Source: Kalaharituber pfeilii (lineage: Eukaryota > Ascomycota > Pezizomycetes > Pezizales > Pezizaceae). Taken from it: a DNA stretch of 64,000 nt. Made by a program: the position numbers and the translations under genes. The stretch is taken from positions 248,001 to 312,000 of the forward strand of contig WHUZ01000031.1 in assembly GCA_015179045.1 (NCBI GenBank). The letters are read 5' to 3'. Shown one piece after another: positions 24,717 to 39,037 of the stretch; the stretch's first letter is position 1, and each line of letters starts with the position of its first letter. The notes beneath the pieces were generated by a model. The model ran no database searches, had not been told where the DNA came from, and was given only the letters and a program-made list of their open reading frames with translations.

Positions 24717-25607
24717 TCGCAGTTGCTGGAAGGTATTTGGTTTTCAGGGGGGTATACTAATTCATGAAGGGTATATCGTATCGTGTCGCGTCACCTTGGT
24801 CTTTGTTCAGAGTTTTGTGTAGAGTGCACGCAGCCGCTGATGCAGTCGGGGGGGGGGGGGGGGGGGATTCGAATCGCTCGGCAGAGGGGCACTGTTCCGG
24901 ACAGGGCGAGCGGTGTGTATCACTCACTCACCGGACGGGAGCTGAGAACACAGGAGGAAGCGGATGGAGCACGCAGCAGCTGGCGGGGGGAGACTGGAGA
25001 CTGCACTCTGCCCGCCCCGAAGCAGCTCCTCTGCAAAGCCGCAGCCATCCGAAGCCATCCAGAGCCCACCGTTGCTCGTCCGGCGGCTGTGGCTGGGGGC
25101 ATCCGCCTGTGGCTGGCGCGCGTGGTGGCGCCGCACCTCCAGCCGCAGCAGGCAGGCAGGCAGGCGGGCAGGCAGGCAGGCACCATCAGCCCGTCAGCCC
25201 GTCCCTGGCCCCAAAGTGCACTCCACCTGCCCAGACCGCTATCGCCATCCGCCCCAGGCCCCCATTCTCCGGCCCGCCATTGCCCCCCCCTCTGGCCCCT
25301 CCGCGTTCAGCCAGCCGCGGATCGCCATCGCACGCAGCACTGCATATCTCGTATCCCCCCCCTCCCCCCCCCACCCCTCCCGTTCCATCAAGCCACCCTT
25401 GGCTCCCACTTCAGTCTGCGAGATCGGCAAACACACGATACGAGCAAACCGCACACACATAGATCCTTCTGGCCTGCTGCCGCTATATAAATACTTTTCA
25501 TTCGCCCCCTCCCCCGCCCGCACAGCCCGGAACACACAATCGGCGATTACCACTGGAGCCCGACCAGCTCACCTAGGACCGGCGTCACAGGCACCACAGA
25601 CACCACC
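24717..25607. promoter_or_regulatory. divergent promoter region between Mid1 and Dcp1
   Basis: This 891-bp region carries both start regions. It contains a run of 19 G (24848-24866), GGCA-type tetranucleotide repeats (about 25148-25180), C-runs (25346-25370) and strongly GC-rich DNA. Long open frames here are by-products of GC content. A TATA-like box is listed separately. Confidence 0.6.
25484..25492 (+). promoter_or_regulatory. TATA-like box of Dcp1 gene
   Basis: TATATAAAT lies 124 bp upstream of the Dcp1 start codon in otherwise GC-rich DNA, a plausible core promoter position for a fungal gene with a leader of 60-90 nt. Confidence 0.45.
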
Positions 25608-27461
25608 ATGCCGGGCAACGCCCCTGCCGCTACTTCGGCGGCCCCGCCCCCGCAATCCGCCGCGCAAATCAACCTCTCCGTACTGCAACGATATTCCCCT
25701 GCAATCACGTCCCTCGTAACGACCGCCTCGTACGCCGTCGTCTACGTCTTCAACAGCACCGAGGGTACATGGGACCGCCTCGGCATCGAGGGCTCCCTCT
25801 TCATCTGCGGCCTCAATGGCTCGAATCCTTCCCTCCCTCCGAATGTCCTCAACTCGACTCCCTCCACCCCGAATGGCAAGTTTGCACACAACGGCGAGGA
25901 CTCGAGTCCAAACCGCCGCCGGCGGTCTAGGCGGCCGCCAAAGAAGGCTCCGGACTCGGCCTCCACGCCAAAGAAGCAGCAGCCCCCGGGGAACAACGGC
26001 CGGCCCGAGGAATACCAGGTCATTGTCCTCAATCGGCGGAATCTAGACAACTTTATTGTCCCTCTTACCTCCCCCGAAGACATTGAGCTCGCAGAGAAGT
26101 ACATCATCCTCCGATCCCGAACGACTTCTGCGCAACTAGCAACATACCCACCCTCTCCTCAGTCCAGCCGGAAAACAAGCGGTGCATCAGCCGACGAGGA
26201 TGATGCGGTAACTTACGGATTGTGGGTGTGGACTGATATCCCCTCCACCCAAGGTGACAAGGAGCGCATCACGAAGGTCGTCCGAGAGCTCTCGGCGAGG
26301 GTCGCGGCTAGTAGTCATCTCCCTTCCACAGACGCTCCCACCGCAGCTACAACCCAGCCGACGGCGAAGCACGCTGAGTCCCCCCGAACACCACCATCAC
26401 ATATGCACGTCCCACCGCCAGCAGAGCCGGTGTACTCCGAGCAACACGATAGCAGCACTGGCGACAACGATGTCTCCGGCGGTGTCCCGGTGCCCGCCGC
26501 CCCAGCAATGACCACCCGCAGCATCTCCCTCACCGAGCTCTTCCAGCAACAGCGTAACGAGGACGGGGGTTTTGCGACACATAGCCACATGCACCATGAG
26601 AAGCCCTTGCAACCGCAGCCACCGCCGAGAGTCACCAACTTCAATTATGCTCCAATCCCGCCGTCTGCGATGCCCACGCAACAGCCGCCACTACCGCCGC
26701 CGCACACTCAGTTCGGCCACTACGAGCCGTTTTACCAGCAGCAGACGCAGCCTCCACCTCCGCCACATGGGTTCCATCCACCCCCGCAACAGCACCATCA
26801 GCACCCCGCGCCTCTACACCAACCAGAGCAGCGTCTGCCGCCGAGACCGCCACTGCATCAGAAGTTCAACCCGCACCCTCACCAGCATCACCATAACTCC
26901 CATCCCCCCCACCATCACAATAACAATCACCACCATAACAACAATGGATACAACAGACAGACACCGACATACCACACACACTCCAGCTCCAGCTCCCAAT
27001 CCATGCCTCCTCCGCCACACTACCTCCCGACTCCGGCACCCCCTGCCGGCTCACAGGGAATGTACTCGACGCCCCCACCGGCGCCTGCACCATCGCAACC
27101 CGGTTCTATCCACCAGGGTGGTGGAGGAGGCGGTGGTGGTGGTGGTGGTGGCAGTGCAGCCAGCGGAGCTAGTTACACGTTACTGCAGCAGCTACAAGGC
27201 CACCAACAAGCCCAACAGGGCTCTGGATGGCAAATGCCGCCGAGACCGGAGTATCCTAATTCAACGTCAACCGCTAGCGCGAGCGCAGCTGGTACCACGA
27301 GCTCGGCAACGGGCGGGGACTTGTTGGCACGGCTGTTCCAGAGCGCGAGCATAAGCGCGGGGACGGGCGGCAAGAGTGGGATGGGTGGAGTAGGTGTGGG
27401 TGGAGTGGGTGTGGAAAGAAGCTCGCCGGCGGCGGGAAAAGTTGGGGTAGGGGGTTATTAG
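25608..27461 (+). CDS. Dcp1-like mRNA decapping co-activator
   Basis: This is a single exon of 617 residues. An EVH1-like Dcp1 domain occupies about residues 20-230. It starts INLSVLQRYSPAITSLVTTA, continues with AVVYVFNSTEGTWDRLGIEGSLFI, then YQVIVLNRRNLDNFIVPLT, IELAEKYIILR and GLWVWTD. Dcp1 binds and activates the Dcp2 decapping enzyme in processing bodies. Two insertions break the domain: a basic Arg/Lys/Pro loop (about 85-125) and a Ser-rich loop near 185. A short hydrophobic motif SISLTELFQQQ (about 305-315) resembles the C-terminal regulatory motif of fungal Dcp1. The C-terminal half is Pro/Gln/His rich with a run of 13 Gly, consistent with a disordered region. The length exceeds yeast Dcp1 (231) but is usual for filamentous fungi. 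Confidence 0.9.
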   Translation: MPGNAPAATSAAPPPQSAAQINLSVLQRYSPAITSLVTTASYAVVYVFNSTEGTWDRLGIEGSLFICGLNGSNPSLPPNVLNSTPSTPNGKFAHNGEDSSPNRRRRSRRPPKKAPDSASTPKKQQPPGNNGRPEEYQVIVLNRRNLDNFIVPLTSPEDIELAEKYIILRSRTTSAQLATYPPSPQSSRKTSGASADEDDAVTYGLWVWTDIPSTQGDKERITKVVRELSARVAASSHLPSTDAPTAATTQPTAKHAESPRTPPSHMHVPPPAEPVYSEQHDSSTGDNDVSGGVPVPAAPAMTTRSISLTELFQQQRNEDGGFATHSHMHHEKPLQPQPPPRVTNFNYAPIPPSAMPTQQPPLPPPHTQFGHYEPFYQQQTQPPPPPHGFHPPPQQHHQHPAPLHQPEQRLPPRPPLHQKFNPHPHQHHHNSHPPHHHNNNHHHNNNGYNRQTPTYHTHSSSSSQSMPPPPHYLPTPAPPAGSQGMYSTPPPAPAPSQPGSIHQGGGGGGGGGGGGSAASGASYTLLQQLQGHQQAQQGSGWQMPPRPEYPNSTSTASASAAGTTSSATGGDLLARLFQSASISAGTGGKSGMGGVGVGGVGVERSSPAAGKVGVGGY

Positions 27462-27622
27462 GGGGGGGGAGATAGTGTATGAACTTTCAGATGGAAAATT
27501 TGTCTTTTCTGTTTTTTTTGTTTTTTTTTCGTTTCTTGGGCGTTTTTTTTCATGACGATGATGATGAGAGTTTGAAAGTTAACTTATCAACTTATAGTGT
27601 AAGGTTAGTTTTACTTGTACTA

Positions 27623-27661
<39 letters not shown>

Positions 27662-28545
27662 TTCTTGTTGTAGGGCGTCGCCTGTCGCTAATGACTTATT
27701 GTTGGACCTTTTTTTTTTTTTTTTTTTTTTTAAACCTCTTGTACTTTTTTTTATTTTTGTTGTTGTTTGGGTGTGGGTGGAGGGAGAGAGAGGATGCGGA
27801 AGCGGTGGGGAGAGGATGTGTGGGGCTGAGTTTTTTTTTGTAGGTTTAGGTTTAGCCATAACATATATACATACTTAGGAAAGCGGAAGATTAAGGGGAC
27901 GAAGGGGAAGGAAGTTTGAGTGGAGATGGGAAGAAAAGATGAGGGAGTGGAGATGGGGAGAACCGAACAGAGAGAGAGAGAGAACTTGAAGGAAACAAAT
28001 ATATATCATATTATATCATATCATATCATATCTAACCAACTTTTTATATATTTACAATTTTATATATGTGTATTGTATATTTTATATATATTTTTTTTCC
28101 CCTTTACCCTGAAACTCTATCTCTCACCTCTCCAACCTCCCACACAACACACACACACACAAAACTCAAAGTCTACCCACCCCCACCCCCCACCCGCCCC
28201 AAAGAAAATAAATAAAATAAAAATAAAACATCCTCATCCTCATCCTCATCCTCACACTCATCATCTCGTCTGCCCCATCCCATCCCATCCATACATGGCA
28301 CCCTCGGCGCAAACCGCCATTCGTAAAAACAGAAAATCCTCATCGCTATATGTACACACTGGATATCCCCTATATTACTGGGTGAATCACCCCCCCCACG
28401 CCCCGGCCCCCCCACAAAAAAAAGGCTTGGCTTCCTTCTCGCAATCATAACGTTTTTGACCTCTACAAGTGGAAAATCGTGCCTTCTCTGAACTGATCCA
28501 AAATTATGAGAGGTTTTCTTTCGGAATTGTACTTTTTTAAGAAGA

Positions 28546-28576
<31 letters not shown>

Positions 28577-29082
28577 CAGTTTTATTCCTCAAGTTTGTCG
28601 ATCACCCACGATTGTTTTGTCCCCACTTCTCTTTCTTGATCCGGTTTGGGTTTCATGGGCAGGATCCCACTTCTGTCGTGTCAAGGTTGCCGTTGTTGAC
28701 AGTTTAGACAGCCATTGGCAGCGCCTCATCCTTGGCGTGTGCATAACCTCCCAATGATTCCCCTTGCCCTTTGGCTACCGGATATGGACCGTTCATCAAC
28801 CGTCAATCGGTTTGATATGGAAAGTATTTGTGGAAGAGAAATAGAGTTGAATTATGGTTTATTTCCATATGATATTCGTTTAGTTTTTCATAATTCTCAT
28901 TTGTCTTACAGCGGATTTTTACTTAAATTCATACAAAAACTGAGGATAAAAATTTAAACAAAAAAGAAAAAAGCCTCCAATCATCATACAACCAAAGCTT
29001 CTCGGGTCGTCTCCATTAGAAACCCGACACCTTTCACCATCCACACTACATTTGTAACCTCCCCTCCATTTTCTCTCCCATT
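27462..29082. other. convergent 3' region rich in homopolymers
   Basis: This separates the 3' ends of Dcp1 (+) and citrate synthase (-). It has T-runs at about 27625-27660 and 27709-27731, TCATA repeats near 28005-28030, a CCTCAT repeat (28231-28252) and an A-run near 28545-28573. No gene was recognised. Confidence 0.6.
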
Positions 29083-31266
29083 CTACAATTTTGCCGCCAT
29101 CCTCCGCTTCGATTGATAATGCTATAATAATAATTCTCCAAGTCAGCCAAACATCCCACCTAAAGTGAACCCCACCCCCACTTCCTTTTCCTTCCACCCG
29201 ACAATGGGCCTCCTATAACCCTAGTACATTACTTACCGGCAATTCCGTCACCCCGCCCTTCGGATCCCTCACGACTCTCTCTTCACGATCCTTCATCTCT
29301 ACATAGTCTCTCCTCCCTTCACCAACATAAACCTGTCTTGGCCTCCAGATCTTTACGTTGCCGGCATCTAGCGACTGTTTCCAGTGGGCAAGCCAGCCTG
29401 CCACGCGCGGGACTGCGAACAGGATCTATGGGTTGTTAACAGGCGGAGATTGCAGTCAAGCAGGAAAAGATTATAGGTACTTACAGGGAAGAAATCAAGT
29501 GGGAATCCCATCGCTTTGTAGATTAGTCCAGACCAGTAGTCGACATCTGTATCCATGTATCAGCTATCACCCATCCACCCACTCCTCCACTATACTCTCC
29601 GAGGGGATACCAACTCGGAAAAAGCTTCCTCTTAACGAAAAAATCATCTCTCAGCGCCGCCTCCTTTAACTCAATCGCCACCTCAATTAATGGCTCCCTC
29701 CCTAGCACCTCAAATACTGTATCTGCCACTTCCCTAATAATCTTACTTCTCGGGTCTGTGTTCCTATATACCCGATGTCCGAATCCAAACAGTAGCTCTT
29801 TTTTGCTTTTCACGTCTTCAAGGAATTGTGGGATATTCTCGACCTTGCCGATGCGCTCAATCATGCGAATAACAGCTTCGTTGGCGCCGCCATGGAGCGG
29901 GCCGTAGAGGGCGGCAGCAGCGGCAGAGATGGCGGACTGTGTTTATTGGTAAGAAAGGGTAAGTAACTGATATCAGGATAACGATGATAGTGTTGAGCAG
30001 GAAGGAACATACATATGGATCAACCATGGAGCTTCCAACGTGAGTCATGGCGGCCGTGGAGCAGTTCATCTCGTGCTATATCCAATGTCACCCTCGTAAG
30101 CCTACTTGATACAACAGCTCATAGGATAGCCAGTATATACGCACATCAGCATGCAAAATGAACAATACATCCAACGCCTTCGCTAACCTCTTATCCGGTC
30201 TGTAATTCTCTCCCTCTGACATCGCGTCCATCATATACAACATATTCTCCGTGTAACTCATATCTATATTATCTCAGCCGCCCATTCACTCATATGCCAG
30301 ATTCCAGACATCAGCCTCTATCATCTCACGGCCATCTCCACTGCAGTGCACAAAACTAAAACTGGTTGCAATGGACATACCTGACCTCGGCGCAATAAAC
30401 GGCCTATTCATCCTCACCCTCATAGACGCCGCAGCGACCGTCGCCGCCTTCCCGATAATGCGAATGATGTTCTTATTCATCGTCGCCTTATCCTCGATAT
30501 ACAGATTCCTGCCTTGGAGTGCCGGGTTCGCTTCGGGAGCGAAGGCGCCCATGGCAGCAAATGCCGAGATGAAGACAGACATTGGGTGCGAATCTGTCAG
30601 ACACCTTACTATTAGCTATTCTACCGTTTCCTTCATAGTAAGAAGAGCGGCTACCATATCGCATAGCCGAAATAATCTTCATTAAATCCTCTGCCAGAAA
30701 CGTATGATGCATAACCTCAAACTCCCACAGCTTCGCTTGGAACGGCGACGGTAGTTCGCCATATATAAGCAGATACGCAGTTTCCAAAAACGTTGACTTT
30801 TCTGCGAGCTGCTCAATCGGGTATCCCCGGTGCATCAAAAACCCTTTTTCTCCATCAATGTACGTAATCTTCGAGCTAATTGCAGCCGTATTCAAGAACG
30901 CCGGATCAAAGACCCTAATTCCGTTCGCATGGTCATCTTCATCACGCTCCCCTGGCTGCTTTGGGGCCTTGAGCTGCTTGAAAGCTGTGGCCGGGATCGA
31001 GTTGTGGGTTATAGGGATGTTGATTTGTTTGCCGGTTCGGTTGTCCTACATAATTCACCCAAAGATCACATTAAGCAAATTCAATCATGTATGTGGGTAA
31101 CAGCCAGTGGGAAACAAATGAGAAATGAAAGGTCATACGATTACGGTCAAAGAGTTCTGAGGACTGTTGTTTAGTGGTTGTTAGAAGCTCTCGTTGGAAC
31201 CAAAGTAGCTATGATGTCACGCAGCAAAACAGAGGTTGAGACTTACGGAGCTTTAGTCGCAACCAT
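29083..31266 (-). CDS. citrate synthase, peroxisomal type (PTS1 AKL)
   Basis: There are ten exons: 31247-31266, 31139-31163, 30655-31045, 30381-30593, 30145-30263, 30013-30075, 29615-29936, 29485-29546, 29237-29425 and 29083-29121, giving 480 residues in one frame. Catalytic residues match the family: His257 (ADHEMN), His292 (GPLHGGAN) and Asp387 (FPNVDYW). The enzyme condenses oxaloacetate and acetyl-CoA to citrate. There is no mitochondrial presequence; the N-terminus resembles the bacterial/glyoxysomal branch. The 13-codon last exon adds [16 protein letters not shown], whose AKL end is a canonical PTS1, so import into peroxisomes is likely. If the last intron (29122-29236, GTAAGT donor) is retained, the protein ends VSNVLGL without a signal. 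The exon 7 donor is GTTGGT, non-consensus but fixed by the conserved protein. Confidence 0.93.
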
Positions 31267-32775
31267 CGTGTACTGTATTTCTCGTCTCGAGGCTTAGTCG
31301 CGCAGGTTCGTTCGTTAATAATGTGAACGAAAAGAGACGCAATAACAGGGCGCTGCGGCAGAGGTGAAAGCGGACAAGAGATGGTTGCAGAAGATGAAGT
31401 ATAGTAAGTTGCTGGTAGGGCTGGTGGCAGGATACGTGGGGGGATCAACTTGTTCTATCATAGACCGGCGAGAAGGGAAAGGCTGCTCGGGGCCGCCGGC
31501 ATAACGTATGCACTACTCTACGGGGCAGCGTTGCGCTACCGCCTCGACTTACGGGCCAGGTGCCATACATATCCCACACGCATGCAAGCTTGTGATTGCT
31601 CACGTTAACCCGGGATCATCGCATTCACCGCGAGGGGCCTTGAAACAGCCGAGGTCTGTCCAGGAGGCTCCCAATTCCGAGCGGGAACGGAGGCAATCTC
31701 GGTGGCTAGTTTTCTAATAGCTCAGACGCAGGTTGCTGCTTATTGGGCTCGACCAAGGTCGGTGATGACGCACCAGCAAGGCCATTGGGACAGGACACGA
31801 TGTGACAGGCATCTGGAGTACTAAAGCTACAGACATCTTAAATCTCTACATATTCCATAGGAAGCACATGCAATTCGAGTTTAGTATGAAACGCGCAGCA
31901 ATATTATTATAATCAACACGTAACTTTTACTTCTACTACACAGAAGACCGCAATCCAAACAGAAGCCACAAAAAGGATATATAAGTGTTACCAAGTACAA
32001 GCAGTCTACGCTTTGCACGCATAAACGCACCATCTGGAAGTTCGACAAGCAATGAAATAAACGAAACAGAGGGACATACAAGCCGGAGACAACTGAAGCG
32101 CAATATATGTGGGTAATAAACATGAATACACTATACTAAACAAGTTTCCCCGGAAAGACAGGAATATCGATCTTAAAATGTTATAATACTTCATGTTGTA
32201 GTCAACATAGAAACGTGAGAAGATTCATAATAGGGGCAGCCAGTGAATACAGATAATAAAAAACATGCAGAAAATAGAGCACGAGCAGAATAAATAAAAT
32301 GTAAAATAGAAATGAAAACTGAAAAAGAAAAAATTGAAAAATGAAAAAGCAAGAACAAAGAAATTTAGCTAGACATAATTCATCAAACCATTCTATTAAA
32401 CCAGTTCTCGTTGCCCGTATCCGCTCTTTGAACCCATTTCCCTTGAGCATCGTGTAAACTTAGTAAAGAAAAATGCGCAATTCGGGTATGTTGTGTAGAT
32501 CAAAATGAAGACCAGGGCCGCAGAATAACAGTCTCTAGTGCCTCATCCTGCTTTTTTTTTTCTTATCCAGCAAACAAGGCTCAAGTGAACCAAATTCATG
32601 ATATGGAAAACAGAAATTCAACCAAAATAACTGTACTTTATAAACGTTTCCCCAAGTTCGCCAGAAGTATTGTACTCGCCTTGCACTTACTACCCATTGC
32701 TCGCATCTATCAAACTAACCCCAAAGATGGGTCTCTTCAGAAACCCATACATTGTTAGAGGGGCCATTGAAAGAA
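31267..32775. other. intergenic, promoter of citrate synthase and 3' region of Cla4
   Basis: Both neighbours read leftward, so the left part is the citrate synthase promoter and the right part the 3' untranslated region of Cla4. The segment 32200-32360 is strongly A-rich. No credible coding region was found. Confidence 0.55.
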
Positions 32776-35382
<2,607 letters not shown>

Positions 35383-35509
35383 TTCCAGTAGCTGTCAAGC
35401 GGACTGTGCCCGTAGGAAGCACAAAATAGGTAACTTTTTGGGGGGAGGTGGGGGGGGGGAGGGGGGGGTGGCTGTGGAGGTTCAAAGCGAAGAAAGTATC
35501 CGTTCACCT

Positions 35510-35542
<33 letters not shown>

Positions 35543-37138
35543 TTGCCGTAGTGCAGCTCTTTTCGACGGGTTAATGGGGGTAGAGTGGCAGGTCTGGCCG
35601 TACGCACCACGCAGTGCTCCTCCAATAAGTGAGGTAGGAATCGGCCTTGTGACTTGTATTGGGTTTGGGGGAATAGAACGGGCCCAAGAGAGAATGGGTC
35701 GGGACTCTCGACGAACTGGCGGGAGGGTCTGTGCCAGAAGACTGACTGCAGCGAGAGGAGGATGGGGGGGGGCGGGGGAGAGGCAGCGTGTAGATCTACC
35801 ACCTGGAGAGCGCTTTCATGGGTTATCCGAACACACCGGTGCAGGGGTCGCATTCAATGGGTGTGGGAGGGGCCTGGGCACCTTGAGAATCACGCTGAGC
35901 GTAGCCCCTGCGCGCTAGGAACCATCGTCAGCAAAGGGTGCAACTTGCCAAAAGCAAAGGCATGAGCGCTCTACTGTTGGTGGTTGCTGGTAGTCTGTGG
36001 TTATGAAGACGGCCTGCACCCCAAGGCCGAGCTCACATCATACTCTTCAACCAAGTGCTAATAAGAGGGGCAGTGCTGCGCTCTCTGGGTTCTACCATAC
36101 ATAGCTAAGTTACTTAGTGCTGTGGATTACTCTACCCGCATACTTCAGCGCAACTGGAGCTGTTGATTCGAGATGCAGGGAGTGTCTGGCGCGACAAGCG
36201 CCAAAAAATTCCGTAATCGGAGGCGAGAGCTTTTGCCTCGGCCAGGGCCTGCCGAGAGGAGAGCATAAGCTTCACCAAACTTATCGCATGAGGGTAGTCT
36301 GGTTCCAGATCGTTGCATGAGCGCTTCTGCTGGAAACAAGCGCTTGTACATTCGCATCGGCATGCTGTACAAGCGTTTAGAAAGCACAAATACTCGTACG
36401 GTAGTTAGTTCAGGCGTGCGAACATCTTGCAAGCCAATCAGCTGGTGGGGCCATGAGCGGGTAGCAAACATATAACCACCATCTTGTTCAAGCTAGCAAG
36501 TTTGGAAGCCTCTCTGACTGGTGGTGGCATGGCTCGAGACGTTAGTTACGATATATTACGAGCTACGAAAGCTACATCAACAGATATCAAACTTACCCTC
36601 TCGATAGCTTCAGGGCGGGCCATCAGGAGGCCAGCGCCGGAAAATCTAGGGGCTTTGGATAATCCACTCCAATGCCAGACTAACCCCAATGCGACAACGA
36701 GCTCATGAGTAAGAGCATTGTTAAGGAATGGCTTTGCACCCATTGCAGGCGGAAACGATGCTGGAGACGAGGCTAGATATGGTGTTTGTAATACTCTTTG
36801 AAACGAACCTGTGCCGCAGCCACCCTTCAGGGGAATTCATGTTCTAAGCATAGTGTAAGCGAACGCTGTGCGCGAACGTTGGCAATAATAATTGACCAGG
36901 TTATATATGGTGCATGTTGCGCACATAAGATGTCTACAACTCGCCCCATTTAGAGTCCATTTCAAGATCAATCCTTCCGACGATGACCAACATTCCAGGA
37001 AATTACGACAGCAACCCTGCATCGCTGCTCTTTGTGAGGTCGAGAATAGGCAAGGATTCATAAGGGTACTCAGTAAGCCCCCCTGGTAATCAAGCTCCTA
37101 CGCTCTTCACTAAGTATCTCTTCATGTTCTTTGTACAT
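35383..37138. other. upstream region of Cla4 and gene-poor DNA
   Basis: The first 160 bp, just upstream of Cla4, hold G-runs including 28 consecutive G (35515-35542). The remainder contains only short, unrecognised frames and a 13-bp imperfect hairpin near 36336-36376. Nothing else was supported. Confidence 0.5.
35515..35542 (+). repeat. 28-nt G homopolymer
   Basis: There are 28 consecutive G residues about 130 bp upstream of the Cla4 start, with other G-runs at 35441-35468. The tract is likely to be length-variable and could form quadruplex DNA in the promoter. Confidence 0.9.
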
Positions 37139-37140
37139 TA

Positions 37141-37451
37141 GCGGTATTCAGATTAGACTGTCTCCATATAAAATGAAATCCGGCAGACAAACCAGTTTAT
37201 TCTGTCTGTAATCTGAGTACCCTCTTGTGAAATCGGGTTCTTCCAAAAATCCACCAGACTTTATGCATGACCAGACCTGGCTACTGCATTGAGGCCAGCA
37301 ATATGCATCATATATATGCAATTGTCGCAAAATAACCTGGTTTAACTGGTTTATACCTTGAAAAAATTCTGTATGGAGATGTCCAGATTTTCCGGACTCG
37401 ATAAAATTCTGAAATCCGCCAGATTTTTTCGAATCTGAATATGCATACCGC
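37141..37451. mobile_element. 311-bp TA-flanked inverted-repeat element (MITE)
   Basis: The left end GCGGTATTCAGATT and the right end (reverse complement) GCGGTATGCATATTCAGATT form imperfect terminal inverted repeats. TA lies on each side (37139-37140 and 37452-37453), the target duplication used by Tc1/mariner-type transposases. Internal sequence carries further imperfect inverted blocks around CTCCATA. There is no coding capacity, so it would be non-autonomous. Confidence 0.6.
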
Positions 37452-37453
37452 TA

Positions 37454-38641
37454 TTAAATACCAAAGAAGCGGTTTAAGCATGCAGCTTTATATACATGTG
37501 TCAAATCTAATATAATAAACTCTACTATATTTTTCAACATTCTATTCCTTTTAAAGTTCCGTCGGGAAGAACATCGAATCCACTTTTGCAACCGTTGATA
37601 GAACTTTTGGAAATCTATGTGCTAGAATGCTGATGGACGATGTTCTAGAATACGCTTCCCAAAGTTTATTTGGGTCGAAAGGCAGCCGTTCCTGCTTGCT
37701 TTCTTGACACTTCGAGGCAAATCACTTGTTGCCAAGGAGAGGACCTTGCAACCAAGCAGTGTAACAAAAAGAGCGCACATATCATACCTCTATGATACCC
37801 CGGCAACTAAAGGATTCACCAAACTAGTACTTACTACAAAAGGGCAATTATTAGAGCCAACAACAAGTACTTTATCATTGCTTCAGTGAGTACCGGTATA
37901 TTCATACGTGGGAATAGGATACGAGTAAAGATCATATTTATTGCAGAAATTGTAATAGATAAGTTTGCTTAGTGGTAAAAACGAGCCTTATTTTTTTTCT
38001 CATGTAAACCGGCTCACTATCAAAACTGGTCATCAAATTCAATGAAGATTTCAATTAAACTCCATATAATTAATACTATAATGCCTGCAAAAGCCTCTCA
38101 CCTAAGTTATTTCAATTCTTCTCTTACTATTCTTGAGTGCCGTGAACCAGCTAAGTGTTTAGAAAAGATCAAAAACTTTTTGGTTTTTAAAAAATGAAAC
38201 GGTTGAGTCGATGATTTTAGAGGTTACCGCTTCACTCGCACTGTGCTATGTCACGTGCCTCCAAGCGTTACTTTAAAGAGTAGTAAGCTTATAGAGAAAT
38301 AGAGAATTGCCATCAAATAGACACTGATTAGTAAATAGTTAATAGACCTCCGCATGGCTTATGGATTATAGTAGTAATCCTGAATTGTTATTATATACTA
38401 GTATTATATATATAAAGTCTCCCTGCCATGGGCTGGTAGCCTGGATGCGGGGTTACATGACCAAAAATATGAGGTCACCTGCAACTATACAGTAAGCAGT
38501 AGAGGAGAAGCAACGAATCGGCAGGTGCATATAAATTCCGTAGCATATGATACATGGCTGCAAGTACCAAGATGTCCCTGATGTGAGCACGATGGTTGAA
38601 AAGGTATTAGATACTGCATAATATGCGTATACAACTTATAC
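37454..38641. other. AT-rich DNA with possible coding remnants
   Basis: This is strongly AT-rich and gene-free. A short plus-strand frame (37704-37889) looks like a degraded protein piece, with no homology that I recognise. The composition would fit old repeats or repeat-induced point mutation, but no active copy is present here for comparison. Confidence 0.4.
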
Positions 38642-39037
38642 TATGGTTGGGGACATCTGTACGCGGAGTAAATTGCACCCCAACTTCAACGCTCTAAAGC
38701 GCAACTAAAATAATTAGATAAAATTAGTTTCGTGTCGTAATATGATAGATCAGACAATGGAGAATAAAGTTACGAAGCGATAGCTATTTATTTGATTTTT
38801 TGTTATAGTGTTTCATAGAGTTAAAGATCAGGAATTTTATATGGAGAGGGGTCATAAATGTCGCCCTTTAGTAATCACCAAATATAGTATAGTATATAAG
38901 TCTAGCTAAAAATGGAAAGCAGCTAACTAAAATTGGAATAGAACCAGTACTAGTACATCTCTTATGCAATACCCCTTTACTACTTGGGTTTATGTTGTGT
39001 GCGACTAATGCAATAGATATATGCAAGTTGACAGCTA

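Noticed and set aside
24764..25719. Three overlapping plus-strand open frames of 230-250 codons
   Set aside because: They occupy the GC-rich divergent promoter of Mid1 and Dcp1 and cross the Dcp1 start codon in other frames; no family resemblance.
26572..27354. Arg/His/Thr-rich open frame of 260 codons
   Set aside because: It is a shifted frame of the repeat-rich Dcp1 tail.
27615..27745. CTTGTACT direct repeat around a T-run, like a reverse-strand retroposition
   Set aside because: Only 8 bp, not adjacent to the T-run, and a second T-run lies inside; chance is likely.
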